Source: Persicaria tinctoria (taxonomy: Eukaryota > Streptophyta > Magnoliopsida > Caryophyllales > Polygonaceae). Taken from it: DNA of 64,000 nt. A program made the position numbers and the translations under genes. Shown here piece after piece: positions 23,970-35,300 of this stretch. Under the pieces are notes generated by a model. It did not search any database and was not told the origin of the DNA. It worked only from the letters and a program-made list of their open reading frames with translations. Numbering within the stretch: the first letter of the stretch is position 1; every line of letters begins with the position of its first letter. The DNA is taken from the NCBI GenBank assembly GCA_037127255.1, contig JBANSL010000005.1:83643160-83707159 (forward strand). The letters run 5' to 3'.

Positions 23970-24978
23970 CCCTAAGAATATCCAAAATATATTTCCTTTG
24001 ATTTATAAGAATTCCACCAGAGGATCTAGATATCTCCATCCCAAGAAAGTACCTTGCAATTCCAAGGTCTTTGATTATGAAAGCCTTATGTAGAGCTGCT
24101 TTAGTGCTGGATCTCTTCAACCGAATTACCCATTAAGAGCATAACATCCACATATACAAGAGCCACTATAACAGAAGAGTCCACAGACTTGATGAACCAG
24201 GAGTAGTCATGGGTAGATTGGGTAAAACCCAAGCTGATCATGAACTTGGTAAGTTCTGAATTTCATTGCCTACTTGCTTGCTTTAAGCCATAGAGGGACC
24301 TGGTGAGCTTGCAAACATGACCAGCAGGAACAGAAAAGCCAGGAGGTGGGAGCATATACACTTCTTCATCAAGAAAGCCATGAAGGAAGGCATTATTGAC
24401 ATCCAATTGATGTAGATTCCAACCTTTACAAGCAGCAAGAGCAAGAATAATCCGAACAGTTGAGAGCTTAGCAACAGGAGAAAATGTCTGCTTGTAATAT
24501 TTATCCTTAATCTAATTGTAGCCCTTAGCCACAAGACTTGCCTTGTGTCTCTCAATAGTCCCATCAAGCTTATACTTGATCTTGAAAACCCATTTACATC
24601 CAATGGGTTTCTTTCCAGGGGAAGAGGAATAACCTGCCAAGTATGGTTACTGGTGAGAGCATTAAGTTCCTTGGTCATAGCTTGTTCCCATTCTAGAACA
24701 TCTTTGGCTTGAGTATAGGAGTTGGGCTCAAAGGTATTGCACATATTTATAAAGGAATGAATATAGGTTGGAGATAGATAAGACATATTTTGAATGTTGA
24801 AAACATTGAAGGATTCAGAAACTGAAGATGTGTCTAAGTGGCATCTGGCAGGTAGGTTGGTACAAATGAAATCCTGAAGCTTGATAGGTTTGTGTGTGTG
24901 GCTTCGAAGGCCATGACGATGAGCACCTTGAGCAACTGTAATGGGAGGATTAGTGACAAAAGGAGGGGAATTTTCCAT
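23896..24978 (-). pseudogene. Copia reverse transcriptase, broken
   Basis: Fragments in several frames read [24 protein letters not shown], then (shifted) the NAFLHG region, LVYVDVMLLMGN, and KAFIIKDLGIARYFLGMEISRS. The catalytic YVDD box reads YVDV, losing the second aspartate. Several frameshifts and stops separate the blocks. Without an intact YVDD the enzyme would be inactive. Confidence 0.82.
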
Positions 24979-25146
24979 TGTATGAGATGATCCAAGAGAA
25001 TCAGAAACACGAGAAAGTTGAATTGGAGGTGAGGGAGGTGTGGGTGGATTTGGAGATGGTTGAGGAAGAGAGGCTGAATGATGGTGATTAGATGTGCCTG
25101 AAGGAATGGAGACGGTATCATAAGGAACCTCACCAAATGAACCAAA

Positions 25147-25887
25147 CTAAGAGGGCTTTGAAAGTGGAGGTGCAGTTGGAAGATCTTTGAAAGGAAAAAT
25201 ATGTTCCTCAAACTTCACATGCCTGCTGATGATGATAGAGTGCATGTCTAGATCATATAGTTTGTAAGCCTTCTGAGCAACAGGATATCCAAGAAAAACA
25301 CACTTCCTAGCCACTATCCTCAGTTTGTCCCTATGATCATTGGGTTGTACATCATAGCACAGGCAACGAATGACTCTAAGCTGATCATATCTAGGAGGAA
25401 ATCTGTAAAGCACCTCAAATGGAGATTTCCGGTGAAGGATAGCAGATGGTAACTTGTTGATAATATGAGTTGTACTAAGGATGCATTCTCCCCGTAACTT
25501 AATAGGCAATCCTGCATGAATCCTGATAGCCCTGGCAGTCTCAATCAAGTGTCTATGTTTCCTCTCAACACGCCCATTCTGTTCATGAACACCAGATGCA
25601 GATCTTTGATGGACAATCCCTCTAGAACTGAACAAGTCCATACATTCTTACTAAGTGAATTCAGTCCTAATAAACTGAACAGAAGTCTGAAAATGAGTAT
25701 CAACCATGTTGAGAAAACCAGTGATGTTTCTCAACACTTGCAATTTATCTTGCATCAAATACACCTAAGTTGATCTAGTATGATCATCAACTATGGTGAG
25801 GAAATATCTAGCCCCACATAAAGCATGAGTCATATATGGACCCCAAACATCCATATGCAATAGTTTAAAGGGAAATTCAGCCAATGA
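25147..25887 (-). pseudogene. Copia integrase, broken
   Basis: The first part (about 25642-25887) reads in changing frames, with blocks such as YFLTIVDDHTRSTWVYLM and RTEF. The open part gives SASGVHEQNGRVERKHRHLIETARAIR and SPFEVLYRFPPRYDQLRV...CVFLGYP. This is a Copia DDE-type integrase core, the E lying in the VERKHRH block, followed by the usual KCVFLGY region. Confidence 0.85.
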
Positions 25888-26649
25888 TTAACTTCTATCA
25901 AAACTCAGTCTGTGAGCCTTAGGCCAAGAACAAGTGTCACAGGAAACATCCTTAATACCACTACATTGAATATCTGGCAAATGATGAAGATTGGCATAAG
26001 ACATATGCCCAAGTCTAGCATGAAGTAATTGTGCTTTATCAAGCTTATTACAACCAGAAATCACATGGCTTAGTGAATGAGAGAAAGTCTTACAAACATT
26101 CTGATAGCCTGCAGCCTTCCAGATGTACAATCCCTTCTTCTCAAATCCTCTAGCCACCACAACTGTAGTTATAGGGTCCTGTAACCAACATGACACATCA
26201 TCAAAAGCCACCCTCAACTTCTGATCATGAGCAATCTTTGATACAGAAAATAAGTTGTGCCTGAACTGAGGCACCGGCAAAACATTCTTCAAAATAAAAC
26301 TGTCACTCAAAGATATAGTGCCACTCTTGTTAACAACAATACAACTTCCATCAGGTAAGCCAAGATTAATAGCTGAATTCAAATCATGAGTCTCAATGAA
26401 AATACTAGAATCAAAGGCAATGTGATATGTGGCACCAGAATCCACAATCCAAGTATCACTCTCACCCTTATTAACACCAATAAGAAATGATACACTTAAT
26501 GTACCTGCAAAGTGTGTCATTGCCTGATTGACTGAGCTCTCCCCAGCTTCCAAAGGAGCTTTCCCTTTCATCATCTTCAAAATATCATGAAAAACTGTAT
26601 TGACCATAGCCTTGTCTAGCTTGCAGGCAGGCACTCTGATTGCCCTCAA
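25888..26649 (-). pseudogene. Copia protease and pre-integrase zinc region
   Basis: DTWIVDSGATYHIA is the aspartic protease active site (DSGA). Further on, LLHARLGHMSYANLHHL and CDTCSWPKAHRLSF form the HHCC-type pre-integrase zinc finger. The frame is open for about 250 codons but disconnected from gag upstream and integrase downstream. Confidence 0.88.
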
Positions 26650-26749
26650 AGTATTGGTCTAAAGGACTCTCTTGCTGGTTACTCTCAAACTGAGCAGCAA
26701 ATCTCCCATTGTATTTAGGCTTGTCTTCATCCTTCGGGCCCCTAAACCA

Positions 26750-27665
26750 TTATGGATACCCAATCAGTTTAAAACAATAGTCCTTGGTATGTCCACGTTC
26801 ACTACAGTGGTCACATTTTCTTTCAAGCTTAATTCTCTTATAATCTTTCCTTCCTTGATCAGATTGCTTACTCTGATCAATAAATCTGTACTTAGACAAA
26901 GCATTTGCCTCACTCTCAGATTGATCATCTCTATTTGTCATGAGGATACTACCCTCTCCTTGAATCAAAGAGGTTACCCCTTTGGATCTCTCGATCTGAA
27001 CAACCATCTGATAAACCTTGTGCAACCCAGGAGTAGGATCCTTTGATAACACATTGCCACGCAAGTGTTCAAACACATCATTCAATCCTGACAGAAACTT
27101 CATGATCTTAGCCTTTTCATCTCTCTCAACAATTCTTTTCATCAAGTTGCACGAACACTGGTTAAGACCACCACAATTACAGGTGGGAATCGGATCCAGC
27201 ATCTGGATTTCATCCCAAATTTTCTTCAACTTCATGAAGTATGCACCAACAGACATGTTGTCTTGCTTTAAATTGCTCAAATCTCTCCTCAATTGAAACA
27301 CTAAAGGATCATTTGACTCATAGTATCTATCTCTAATCTCATCCCAAATCTCTTTAGACGACTGAACATACATGAGACTCTCTCCAATCTCGTTGTTCAT
27401 AGAATTAACTAGCTAGCATCTAACCATGTAGTCCGCTCTCAACCATTTCTCATAGTCATCACGGTCCTCACTAGGACGAACACAACTCCCGATTATGAAC
27501 CTTAGCTTTAGCACCTAAAGCCATTCGAACACTCCTAGTCCAGCTAATGAAATTTGCGTCAAATTCAGTAGACACAAGATTCATCCCTGGATGGTCTGAA
27601 TTCGACAAAAAATAAGGATTGACATGTACATTGTTCGTACCTTGTCCTAGATCTCCGAATTGCAC
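26750..27665 (-). pseudogene. Copia gag with CCHC knuckle, interrupted
   Basis: The N-terminal block NPYFLSNSDHPGMNLVSTEFDA...FISWTRSVRMALGAK is typical of Copia gag. After a frameshift near 27500 (SEDRDDYEKWLRADYMV) and an in-frame stop near 27414 it continues as NSMNNEIGESLMYVQS and VFQLRRDLSNLKQ...VGAYFMKLKKIWDE. A CCHC zinc knuckle, CDHCSERGHTKDYC, lies near the end. Two breaks make it nonfunctional as it stands. Confidence 0.87.
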
Positions 27666-27919
27666 TCCTTGATTTCCAAGATTTCCGACATTTCAACCAC
27701 GACCTGCTCCATTAGGCGGCGTAACAGATACAAAAGTGCCTCTTCCGGCACCTCCACCATCAGCAGAACCTTGACCTTGCTGGAAATTCGATCCTCTTCC
27801 TACCATTGCAGACAAAATCGAATCGAAAAAAAACAAAACGAAATGAGGCAACACGGGAATCTTCACCAATTTGCTGGAATCACAAGCTGAACTTCAACCG
27901 AATCGAATCGAAGCCTTAG

Positions 27920-27931
27920 GCTCTGATACCA
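27920..27931 (-). other. Primer-binding site of the Copia element
   Basis: Minus strand TGGTATCAGAGC, with no spacer between it and the LTR end GTTCAAA. This placement supports the LTR boundary drawn from the target duplication. Confidence 0.85.
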
Positions 27932-28197
27932 TTTGAACAAGTATACATCCGAAAGAAGATGAAATCGATTGAAAACAAGGGAAACAAGATCAATTCAATT
28001 GATTCAAGGTAAAGGAAAACCAAATCTGTGTTCACACTATCAAAAACAGAAGTTTGTTACATTACTGTAAAATGGCGCCAAGAACAGCTTCTATAGCTGT
28101 GAGTGTGTGTGTGTGTGTTCGGTTGTTAGAGCAACTAACACCCGTCACCAAAATTACCAAAATGCCCCTCACTTAGCCAACTACATATGAACCCATA
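27932..28197 (-). repeat. Copia LTR, right copy (5' LTR in element sense)
   Basis: 266 bp, matching 22921-23184 apart from a few substitutions (for example CATTCG/CATCCG and CTTATATAG/CTTCTATAG) and one extra GT unit. Confidence 0.9.
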
Positions 28198-28690
28198 CGA
28201 CAACTCCTCCGGTCTCGGAGTTGAGCAACAATGCAGCAAAGGGGTGGAGTAACCCAACCGAAGGAAGGCTGAAGATCAATTGTGATGCAAGCCCTGGTGC
28301 CCAACCAGTCAACGACGATCGGCGTTGTTTGACGGGACCATCGGGGCCCACTCGTCTTTGCTGGGAAGAGGGAGATTTCGGCCACAAATACAATTGAGAT
28401 GGTTGAAGCGAAGAGTGTTTGATGGGCAGTGTTGCTAGCTAAGGAGAGAGAGATTCGGCGTATCCAGATTGAGTCTGATTTTCAAGCGCTAGTAACAAAG
28501 CTACGGAACAGGTGGCATGGGAAGAACACTCTATTTAATCTTATTTCTTCTATCATTGATTCTTCTTGTTATTTTGATTCGATTGTTTGGACATTTGTTC
28601 TTAGGCTAGGAAATAAGGCGGCGCATGAAATAGCGACCATTAGACCGATTAGCCACTCGTTGTTCTTTTCATTGCAATCTCTCCCAAACA
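28198..28690 (+). pseudogene. LINE RNase H domain, right half of the split LINE
   Basis: Picks up directly after the Copia target duplication with KGWSNPTEGRLKINCDAS, then EMVEAKSV, REIRRIQIESDFQALVTKLRNRW and FVLRLGNKAAHEIATI. These are successive blocks of the LINE-type RNase H domain (KINCDA, ESD, GNKAAHE). Frameshifts and stops are present. This half lines up with the zf-RVT half ending at 22920. Confidence 0.82.
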
Positions 28691-30321
28691 CTCAAGGAAA
28701 TGGACTGATTTGTTTCTCAAAAACAAAAAATTTATATCCACAACGGACATACTTTATATTGTCCATTGTGGACGGTAAGACTGGACGGTGGTAAATAAAT
28801 TAACTTGTCAATCGATTACCAACCGTACTTACCAACAGAAATTTGGTATCACGTAGTCGGTAACCGACGGAATCGATAACCGAAACTTCGGTACCGACAA
28901 ATGAAAATAGAATTCTCGTAATTATATATATACTTCTAAATTAAATACTAAAAGAATTAAATAGAATTCTTGGAATTTAATTGCAACCTTCTCCAATAAA
29001 TAATCCGTAGGAGATTAGGGCCTACTAGCTCCAATACTATGTAGTAGTATTATTCTTCATCTCGATCTCATTATGATTGAAGAGAAGCAACTATCAACGC
29101 ACTATTTTCGGTAGCGTTAAACATTTATACACGCAGCCCCACCTTACTTGTTAACTTCTTACCCACTATATATATGTTTGTTTGCTACTAGCTAATTCCT
29201 TTGACGCTTTCATTCCTACCTTGCTTAATTAAATTATTTCCAAACATACAAGTTTGAAACATAACCTATATATGTTGAGACAAGTTTAAAATAAATCTCA
29301 TTCTATCAATTAAATTAGACAAATCGAAATTTTATTAATTTCAATCTATATATTATAACTCATTTCTAGGCATTTCAACCAATTGCTAATTTTTATTCTT
29401 TTTCATTTTATTAATTTCTTTTATTAATTAATTAACGATTAACCATTGGGATTAATTTATTCTTTTCCATTTTATTAATTTCTTTTATTATTTTTTATTG
29501 TTAAAAACATAATATTAATAATTATCCACTTACATTTTTATTTAAGTAATCCACTCTAATGGTATTAAAGTTGAAACAACTTATATGTAATTTTATTTTA
29601 TTTTTTAAATAAAAATATTTTAACTAAATAAAAAATCATCTCATAGAATATATCTAAATATCTCTTAGTTTGAAAGTAACTAATCTTTTTGTATTAAATT
29701 TTATAAATATATTTCTTATATTTATCATATTACTATGTTATATTGTTATTATTTTATTAATTTTAAAATAAGCGTGCAATGAAACCATATTACTCCCTCC
29801 GCGCCTAAAATAACACATTTATATATATGCTTTGATACTGAATTTTTTTTGCTGGAAATTTAATTTGCATGAAAGTCACGTACAAGGTTTATTTTATATT
29901 TTTAGTCTAATAATTATGAGCTTTGCCATTTTGTAACGTACCAAATTGGACATTTCTTGTTCCTTGATAAATTAACTGCCTTTACAAAATCCTACCGACA
30001 AAAAATAGGAAAGGGGAGAAGTTTATAAACGCCGAATTAATATGTCCGTATACGTGTTTGTTAAACAATGGTTCACCATAATTTTCATTTCTTAATAGCA
30101 CGCTTTCCTAAAATAAAATTCTTTAAAATAGAGAATTAAAAAGCCATTTGTATTGAATTATTTTTGGTTCAAATCTTTCTATTATGAAATTTATTGAGTT
30201 TTCTCAAAATTTAACGAATGATTTCTATTTTTTTTTCTTATTATCTATTTTGGAGAATGTAATGAAAAAGCTGTTAGACCAAAAATAATATATTCTCCAA
30301 AAAAAAATCAATATATCTTGA
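28691..30321. other. AT-rich intergenic DNA including duplicated segment B
   Basis: Bases 28985-29225 are the counterpart of 11859-12060, upstream of the other acyltransferase-like gene. A lone MITE-like end (ACTCCCTCCG) lies at about 29792. The remainder is very AT-rich with no gene. Confidence 0.55.
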
Positions 30322-30329
30322 CTAAGAAT

Positions 30330-31123
30330 TAGGGGTGGGCACAAATCCCGCAAATCCCGTCCCGTCCCGATCCCGGTGGGATTTAGAAAAAAAATATTTA
30401 ATCCCGTCCCGTAAAAAATACGAGGGACGGGACGCGGGACGGAAAGTTCTCGTCTCGCAAATCCTGTCCCGTCCCGCATATATATAAAACTATAAACTCC
30501 CTCCGTCCAAAAATACATGGACTTTTACTATTCATTCACGCTTTTTTAGGAGCTAAAAACTATATAAAATATTAACTTTTTTATTAATTTTTTATATAGT
30601 TTTTACCTCCTTAAGAAAGCGTGCGTGAATAGTAAAGTCCATGTATTTTTGGACGGAGGTAGTATATTTTATATAAAAAAATATAAATAATGTCGGTTTT
30701 AATAAGTTTTTATTATATGTATATATATGTTAGTATTTATGAATAAAATTAACCTACTGAATTTGATATATGTTAAATATATATACTCAGTAGCTATCTA
30801 TCAGTAGCATATATCATATATACTCCGTACGTAATGTATATAATATAGGGTATATTGTATATTCGAACACTCAGTTTCGGATTTATGTATTACTTGTTTA
30901 ATAAATTTGATTTTGATCAAAAGATAAAAAGCTCTTTTTATTGGATTATTATAGATTTTATTTTAAGAGGGACAAGTCCCGTCCCGTCCCGATCCCTTCC
31001 CATCCCACGAGGGATAAGACCCGGTGGGATTCAAAAAAAAAAATTTCAATCCCGTCTAGTAAAAAATACGTGGGACGGGACGCGAGATTACCCCAATCCC
31101 GTCCCGTCCCATGCCCACCCCTA
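30330..31123. mobile_element. hAT-like element with CCCGT arrays, TSD CTAAGAAT
   Basis: Exact 8-bp duplications CTAAGAAT lie at 30322-30329 and 31124-31131. Perfect 12-bp inverted ends are TAGGGGTGGGCA and TGCCCACCCCTA. Both sub-terminal regions (30345-30480, 30968-31110) are CCCGT/GGGACGGGAC pentamer-rich, and the middle is AT-rich. A Stowaway-like MITE is nested at 30497-30662. There is no transposase, so it is non-autonomous. Confidence 0.9.
30497..30662. mobile_element. Stowaway-like MITE nested in the hAT-like element
   Basis: Inverted repeat of 166 bp with ends CTCCCTCCGTCCAAAAATAC and GTATTTTTGGACGGAGGTAG. The arms pair over about 60 bases each. The right side is followed by TA, but the left TA is not perfectly adjacent, so the duplication is degraded. 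Confidence 0.75.
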
Positions 31124-31474
31124 CTAAGAATGATGTTCAATATGATTTCTATGATTTTGGTTTTTCAACTTCTTAGAATTGCCTAAGGTAATTTTGATTT
31201 GTTGATGACTTTGGTTTTCTATAAATTCTAAGAATTACCATGGAATGAAGTGTAGTTAAAAATAAAACATAACTTCTTAGAACTTATAGTTAATCATACT
31301 TACTGGCTTGTTGCCAATGTTTCGAAATGTGGTAGCTTATATATAAATGTTTTAAGTGTTCGATGTGCTCATTTTTATAGGTAGTGAATTTTTTATATTT
31401 TTTCGTACATATATGTAGGGCTTTTGCTACTTCTCTTATTCATGCTAAGATGTTCCTCAGATCAAAGGAAGTGA

Positions 31475-31520
31475 TCAATCGCGAGAGGCTAGTAATCCAA
31501 CCCTAGCCTCTCGCGATTGA
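31475..31520. repeat. Perfect 18-bp stem hairpin
   Basis: TCAATCGCGAGAGGCTAG, a 10-base loop, then its exact reverse complement. There is no obvious gene or element end around it. It is too short for a plant microRNA precursor. Confidence 0.8.
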
Positions 31521-31701
31521 GGATTGTGTGTACGTGCATTTGTGCACTAGTAGCCTAATACATAAATTGAGTGTTTCATATTAAAACCAATTGTCAATAG
31601 AAGAAATAGCCCAATAATTTATATATTTTAATACTTCTTAAGCTCAACTTTAACTATAAGATTCTTTGACCTCTATCAACGTCTCTTTTAACACTGCACA
31701 A

Positions 31702-32157
31702 TAGACCTGTCAAAACACAACCCGACCCGGTCGACCCGATCCGACCGCCCGGAAAATTTTCGACCCGAACCCGGAAATTTTTTTCGACCCGAACCCGAAA
31801 AACCGAAAATTTACTGGGTCATCTGGGTTTCGACCCGGTGACCCGATTGACCCGATAATTTTGACCCGATTTTACCCGATTGACCCGTTGACCCGGTTGA
31901 TTTTTAATTAAATATAATTAATTTTTTTTATATATAATTAAAATTTATTGCAAAATTATCAAATCATGATTTTTTTAATTTAAAAAGGAAAAAATTGACA
32001 AATTCGAAATCGACCCGAAATGACCCGAAACCCGGTCAAATCTGGATTCTAGTCAACCCGAAAATACCCGGAACCCGTTTTACCCGGGACCCGTTTTACC
32101 CGAGACCCGAAGTGACCCAACCCGAACCCGACCCGAATGACCCGTTTGACAGGTCTA
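31702..32157. mobile_element. hAT-like element with CCCGA arrays, TSD CTGCACAA
   Basis: Exact 8-bp duplications CTGCACAA lie at 31694-31701 and 32158-32165. Perfect 13-bp inverted ends are TAGACCTGTCAAA and TTTGACAGGTCTA. The 456-bp body has GACCCGAACCCG-type arrays on both sides of an AT-rich centre. Related sequence forms part of the arms of the foldback at 58451-59495. It lies about 230 bp upstream of paralog B, within its likely promoter region. Confidence 0.92.
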
Positions 32158-32272
32158 CTGCACAACATACTCCACCTTTTTTCTTTACTTCATGTTAGAT
32201 GATCACACTTGAAAGGAGGGGTTATATTATGTAATTTAAATGAATTCCCAGGGTTATGATTTCTGGTTGCAA

Positions 32273-32280
32273 CTATAAAA
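32273..32280 (+). promoter_or_regulatory. Putative TATA box of acyltransferase-like gene B
   Basis: CTATAAAA lies 113 bases before the ATG at 32393. It does not occupy the same place as the TATA-like box of gene A, and the proximal promoters are largely dissimilar. Confidence 0.4.
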
Positions 32281-32392
32281 ATGTTGTAAACAGCATCGAC
32301 CTCTCCGAAGAAACTAGTGAAGTCCATGAATACAAATTAAAGTTGGTCGATAATGGACTATAATTAATTTAGTGTTACACCGTACATACATT

Positions 32393-35300
32393 ATGTCGGC
32401 CGCCACAGGGGAGACGGTGTCAAGGCCAGCCGGAGGCACCGAGCTGAGCATGTGCCGTGCACTACCCGGCGGCACCGGCATTACCGTGCTCGCCCTCCTC
32501 CTCTCTAAGCCACCCGACTTACAAATTCTCCAAAATGCCCTCCACAATATCCAAAATGCCCATCCCATCCTCCGCTCCAAGCTGCGCTACCACCCCACCT
32601 CCCGCACCTTCTCGTTCGTCACTCCCCCGACCTCCGCCCTCCAGGTCAACTCATTCGACCTCCGGTCAACGCTGAGGGTCCTCCACGGCACTGAGCCTGA
32701 TCTCTCCCCCTTCCAGAAGATCGTGGAGCACGAGCTCAATCTCAACCCCTGGCGGGAGACCAACAAGCCCGGAACGCCGGCGGTGGAATTGTTCGAGGCG
32801 AAGGTGTACGAGTTGGAGGGCGGGAGGTGGGCGGTGGCGTTGAAGGCGCACACGGCGGCCTGCGACAGGGCGGCCGGGGAAGCAGTGCTGGCGGAGTTGG
32901 TGAGGGCAGTGAGTAGTGGTGGTGGTGGGGCGGAATTGGGAATTAGGGGTAAGGGGGAGGTTAAAATGGGAATTGAAGAGTACGGGTGGAGTGGGAAGGC
33001 AAAGAGGTCGTTGTGGTCGCGAGGGGTTAACATGCTCGGCTACTCGTTGAAGGCTTTCCGGCAGGCCAATCTCGACTACGTCGACCCGCGTTCCCCACGC
33101 CGCACCCAGCTAGTCAGGCTCCGGCTGCAGCCTGACGTCACCAGCAAGCTTCTCCAAGTAAGTGAATATGTAGTTTAGTTTAAGGAGTAAAAAACTATAT
33201 AAAATTTTAAAATTTTAATTAAATTTTTTTATATTATAATACTTATTACGCAGTAATTAATAAGTATTGAAGAAATTAATAAGTCATATTACAAAAATAA
33301 GTTTTTTACTAAAAATTTTAGTAAGTCTTTTATTGTATGTAAATATAATAATACATAATACTTTAATTATATATAAATATATAATGTAATTTTTCTCCGG
33401 GGCTTTACTCGGTACGGAGCCCTAGACAATCCCTTGGGCTTACCCCAAGGGCCGGTCTGGTCATTTATTATTCAAGCGTGCTTTTTTAAGATTATAAACT
33501 ATAGAAAATATCTATTTCTTCATATAAAAAAAATATAACAGTTTTATAGTTAGTGTTAATAAGTACGAAATTGTTAAAAAAAATTTATAAAAACGTACGT
33601 TGATAAGAAATGACATTTTTTTCCGAACGAACACGAAAAGAATTAAGCCTTCATCTGAATTAGGATCACAAGGAAACTTCCCATCAATGAGCATCTAGCT
33701 ATATATATTATCAACTCATGTAAACTCCATCCACAATTTGAGGGGGTTCTCATTAGTAAGTGTTACGCTTTGTCCCGTAGGATGATGCCCTTTTTGTATC
33801 TATCGAACATTCGGACATGTTGCTTGTTCTCTGGAACCTTCTTTTATAAGTGCTAAAAAAAAAAAAAAAACTTATCTCTTATTTACTTGTTAAATAATGA
33901 AACATTTAATATCTCTTGTTTGTTTTAATCAAAACACTTAAAATGTTTGTTTTACATTAGGAAAAAATGGAAACCAAATTAATCAATTTTAGAAATAAAA
34001 TATATATGATCATCTTTTTTTTTTAAAGTCTAGATAAAAATGAAGATAATTAAATTCATAACATTAACCGCTATCTTTCCCTACTAAAAAAACAAATAAT
34101 AAATAACGAGTTAGTAACCAAGTCTCAACGAATCAGATTAAATTTTTTGTTTCGGATTTTGGGTCTAAAACACTTAATTTAAAGCCTGAATTTTTCGAAT
34201 GGTATAACGTAGTATTTTGGTAGGTGTAGTTATTGGCACAGCCATCCAAATCTATACTAATATTCCATCATTTATAATCTCGTATATATTATGGGACAAC
34301 GATTTATAAATATATAAATAGCAAATGAAAATATTTAGCATAATTAAAAAAACAACGGTTTTTCTACACTAATATTAGAAGCCTGATATTTCCTAACAAT
34401 TTTTAAATTAGATTATGGAATTCGTCTGTTTTCTTTTAGAGTTTTCGTTCCCAATTCTTATCCTATAGGCTATAGTCTAACGACACACAATAGACAAATC
34501 GAAAAAATAATTAAATATTAGAGATAAGATATGCATATCTACCTATTTAGATAAACATGCTAAAAATTCTTACCCTATCAAATAGATATCCACATAATTC
34601 CTGAGTACAACATTTTTCCATGTGCCCCGGGAATGTAACGAGGTGGCTGATAAGGTTGTACACCTTAGCCTCTCGTTTCCCGGCACTGTTCTAGAATCTC
34701 AGCCAGATCTCTCTGATCTCATCCGCAAGGATGTTATCGGCTAGACTTAATTTGCCAGTCGAATTCTTACCCTATAAAAAAAAAGAAAAAAAAAAAAACA
34801 TGCTAAAAATTAGGTTCTTATCCTATGTTTTTAGGGCATGTATAAGATAAAAAAAAAACCGATAATAATATGTCATATACAAAATATAAAAATGTGTTAT
34901 TTTCGACTTTAGGAATATAATTAATGCGGTGTTAATAGCTACTGTATATCAGTATATTGGACCAGTACTCTAGTAGTGTAAATGTGGATGTGAATTTGTA
35001 GGGATGCAAGAATAGAGAGATGAAGTTATGTTCTGCACTGACAGCTTCAGCATTGATCGCTGCTCGACGCTGCAGCAAGCGTCCTCTTGATGGCCGATCC
35101 GAGAAATACGCTGTGGCAACTGTAGTCGACTGTCGACCCCTTCTCGACCCTCCTCTCAATAGCCATGACATCGGTATGGATGTCCTAAACTCTGTCGTCA
35201 AAATATTTTCATATCGATCATATCATTAGGGCTGTTATTTGAGCCGGACGAGCCGAGTAGTGCTTGTTCATACTCAGTTCATTTAGGATATGAAATGATC

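Larger units (their letters stand above)
22921..28197 (-). mobile_element. Ty1/Copia LTR retrotransposon, 5.3 kb, TSD CGACA
   Basis: Two near-identical LTRs (22921-23184 and 27932-28197) flank a minus-strand gag-pol. The 5-bp duplication CGACA lies at 22916-22920 and 28198-28202. The primer site TGGTATCAGAGC and a polypurine tract sit directly against the LTRs. Domain order from right to left is gag, protease, integrase, reverse transcriptase, RNase H, which is the Copia order. The pol frame is broken by several stops and frameshifts, so this copy is unlikely to be autonomous. By eye the LTRs differ at about five sites plus TG-repeat length, implying a fairly recent insertion. Confidence 0.93.
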
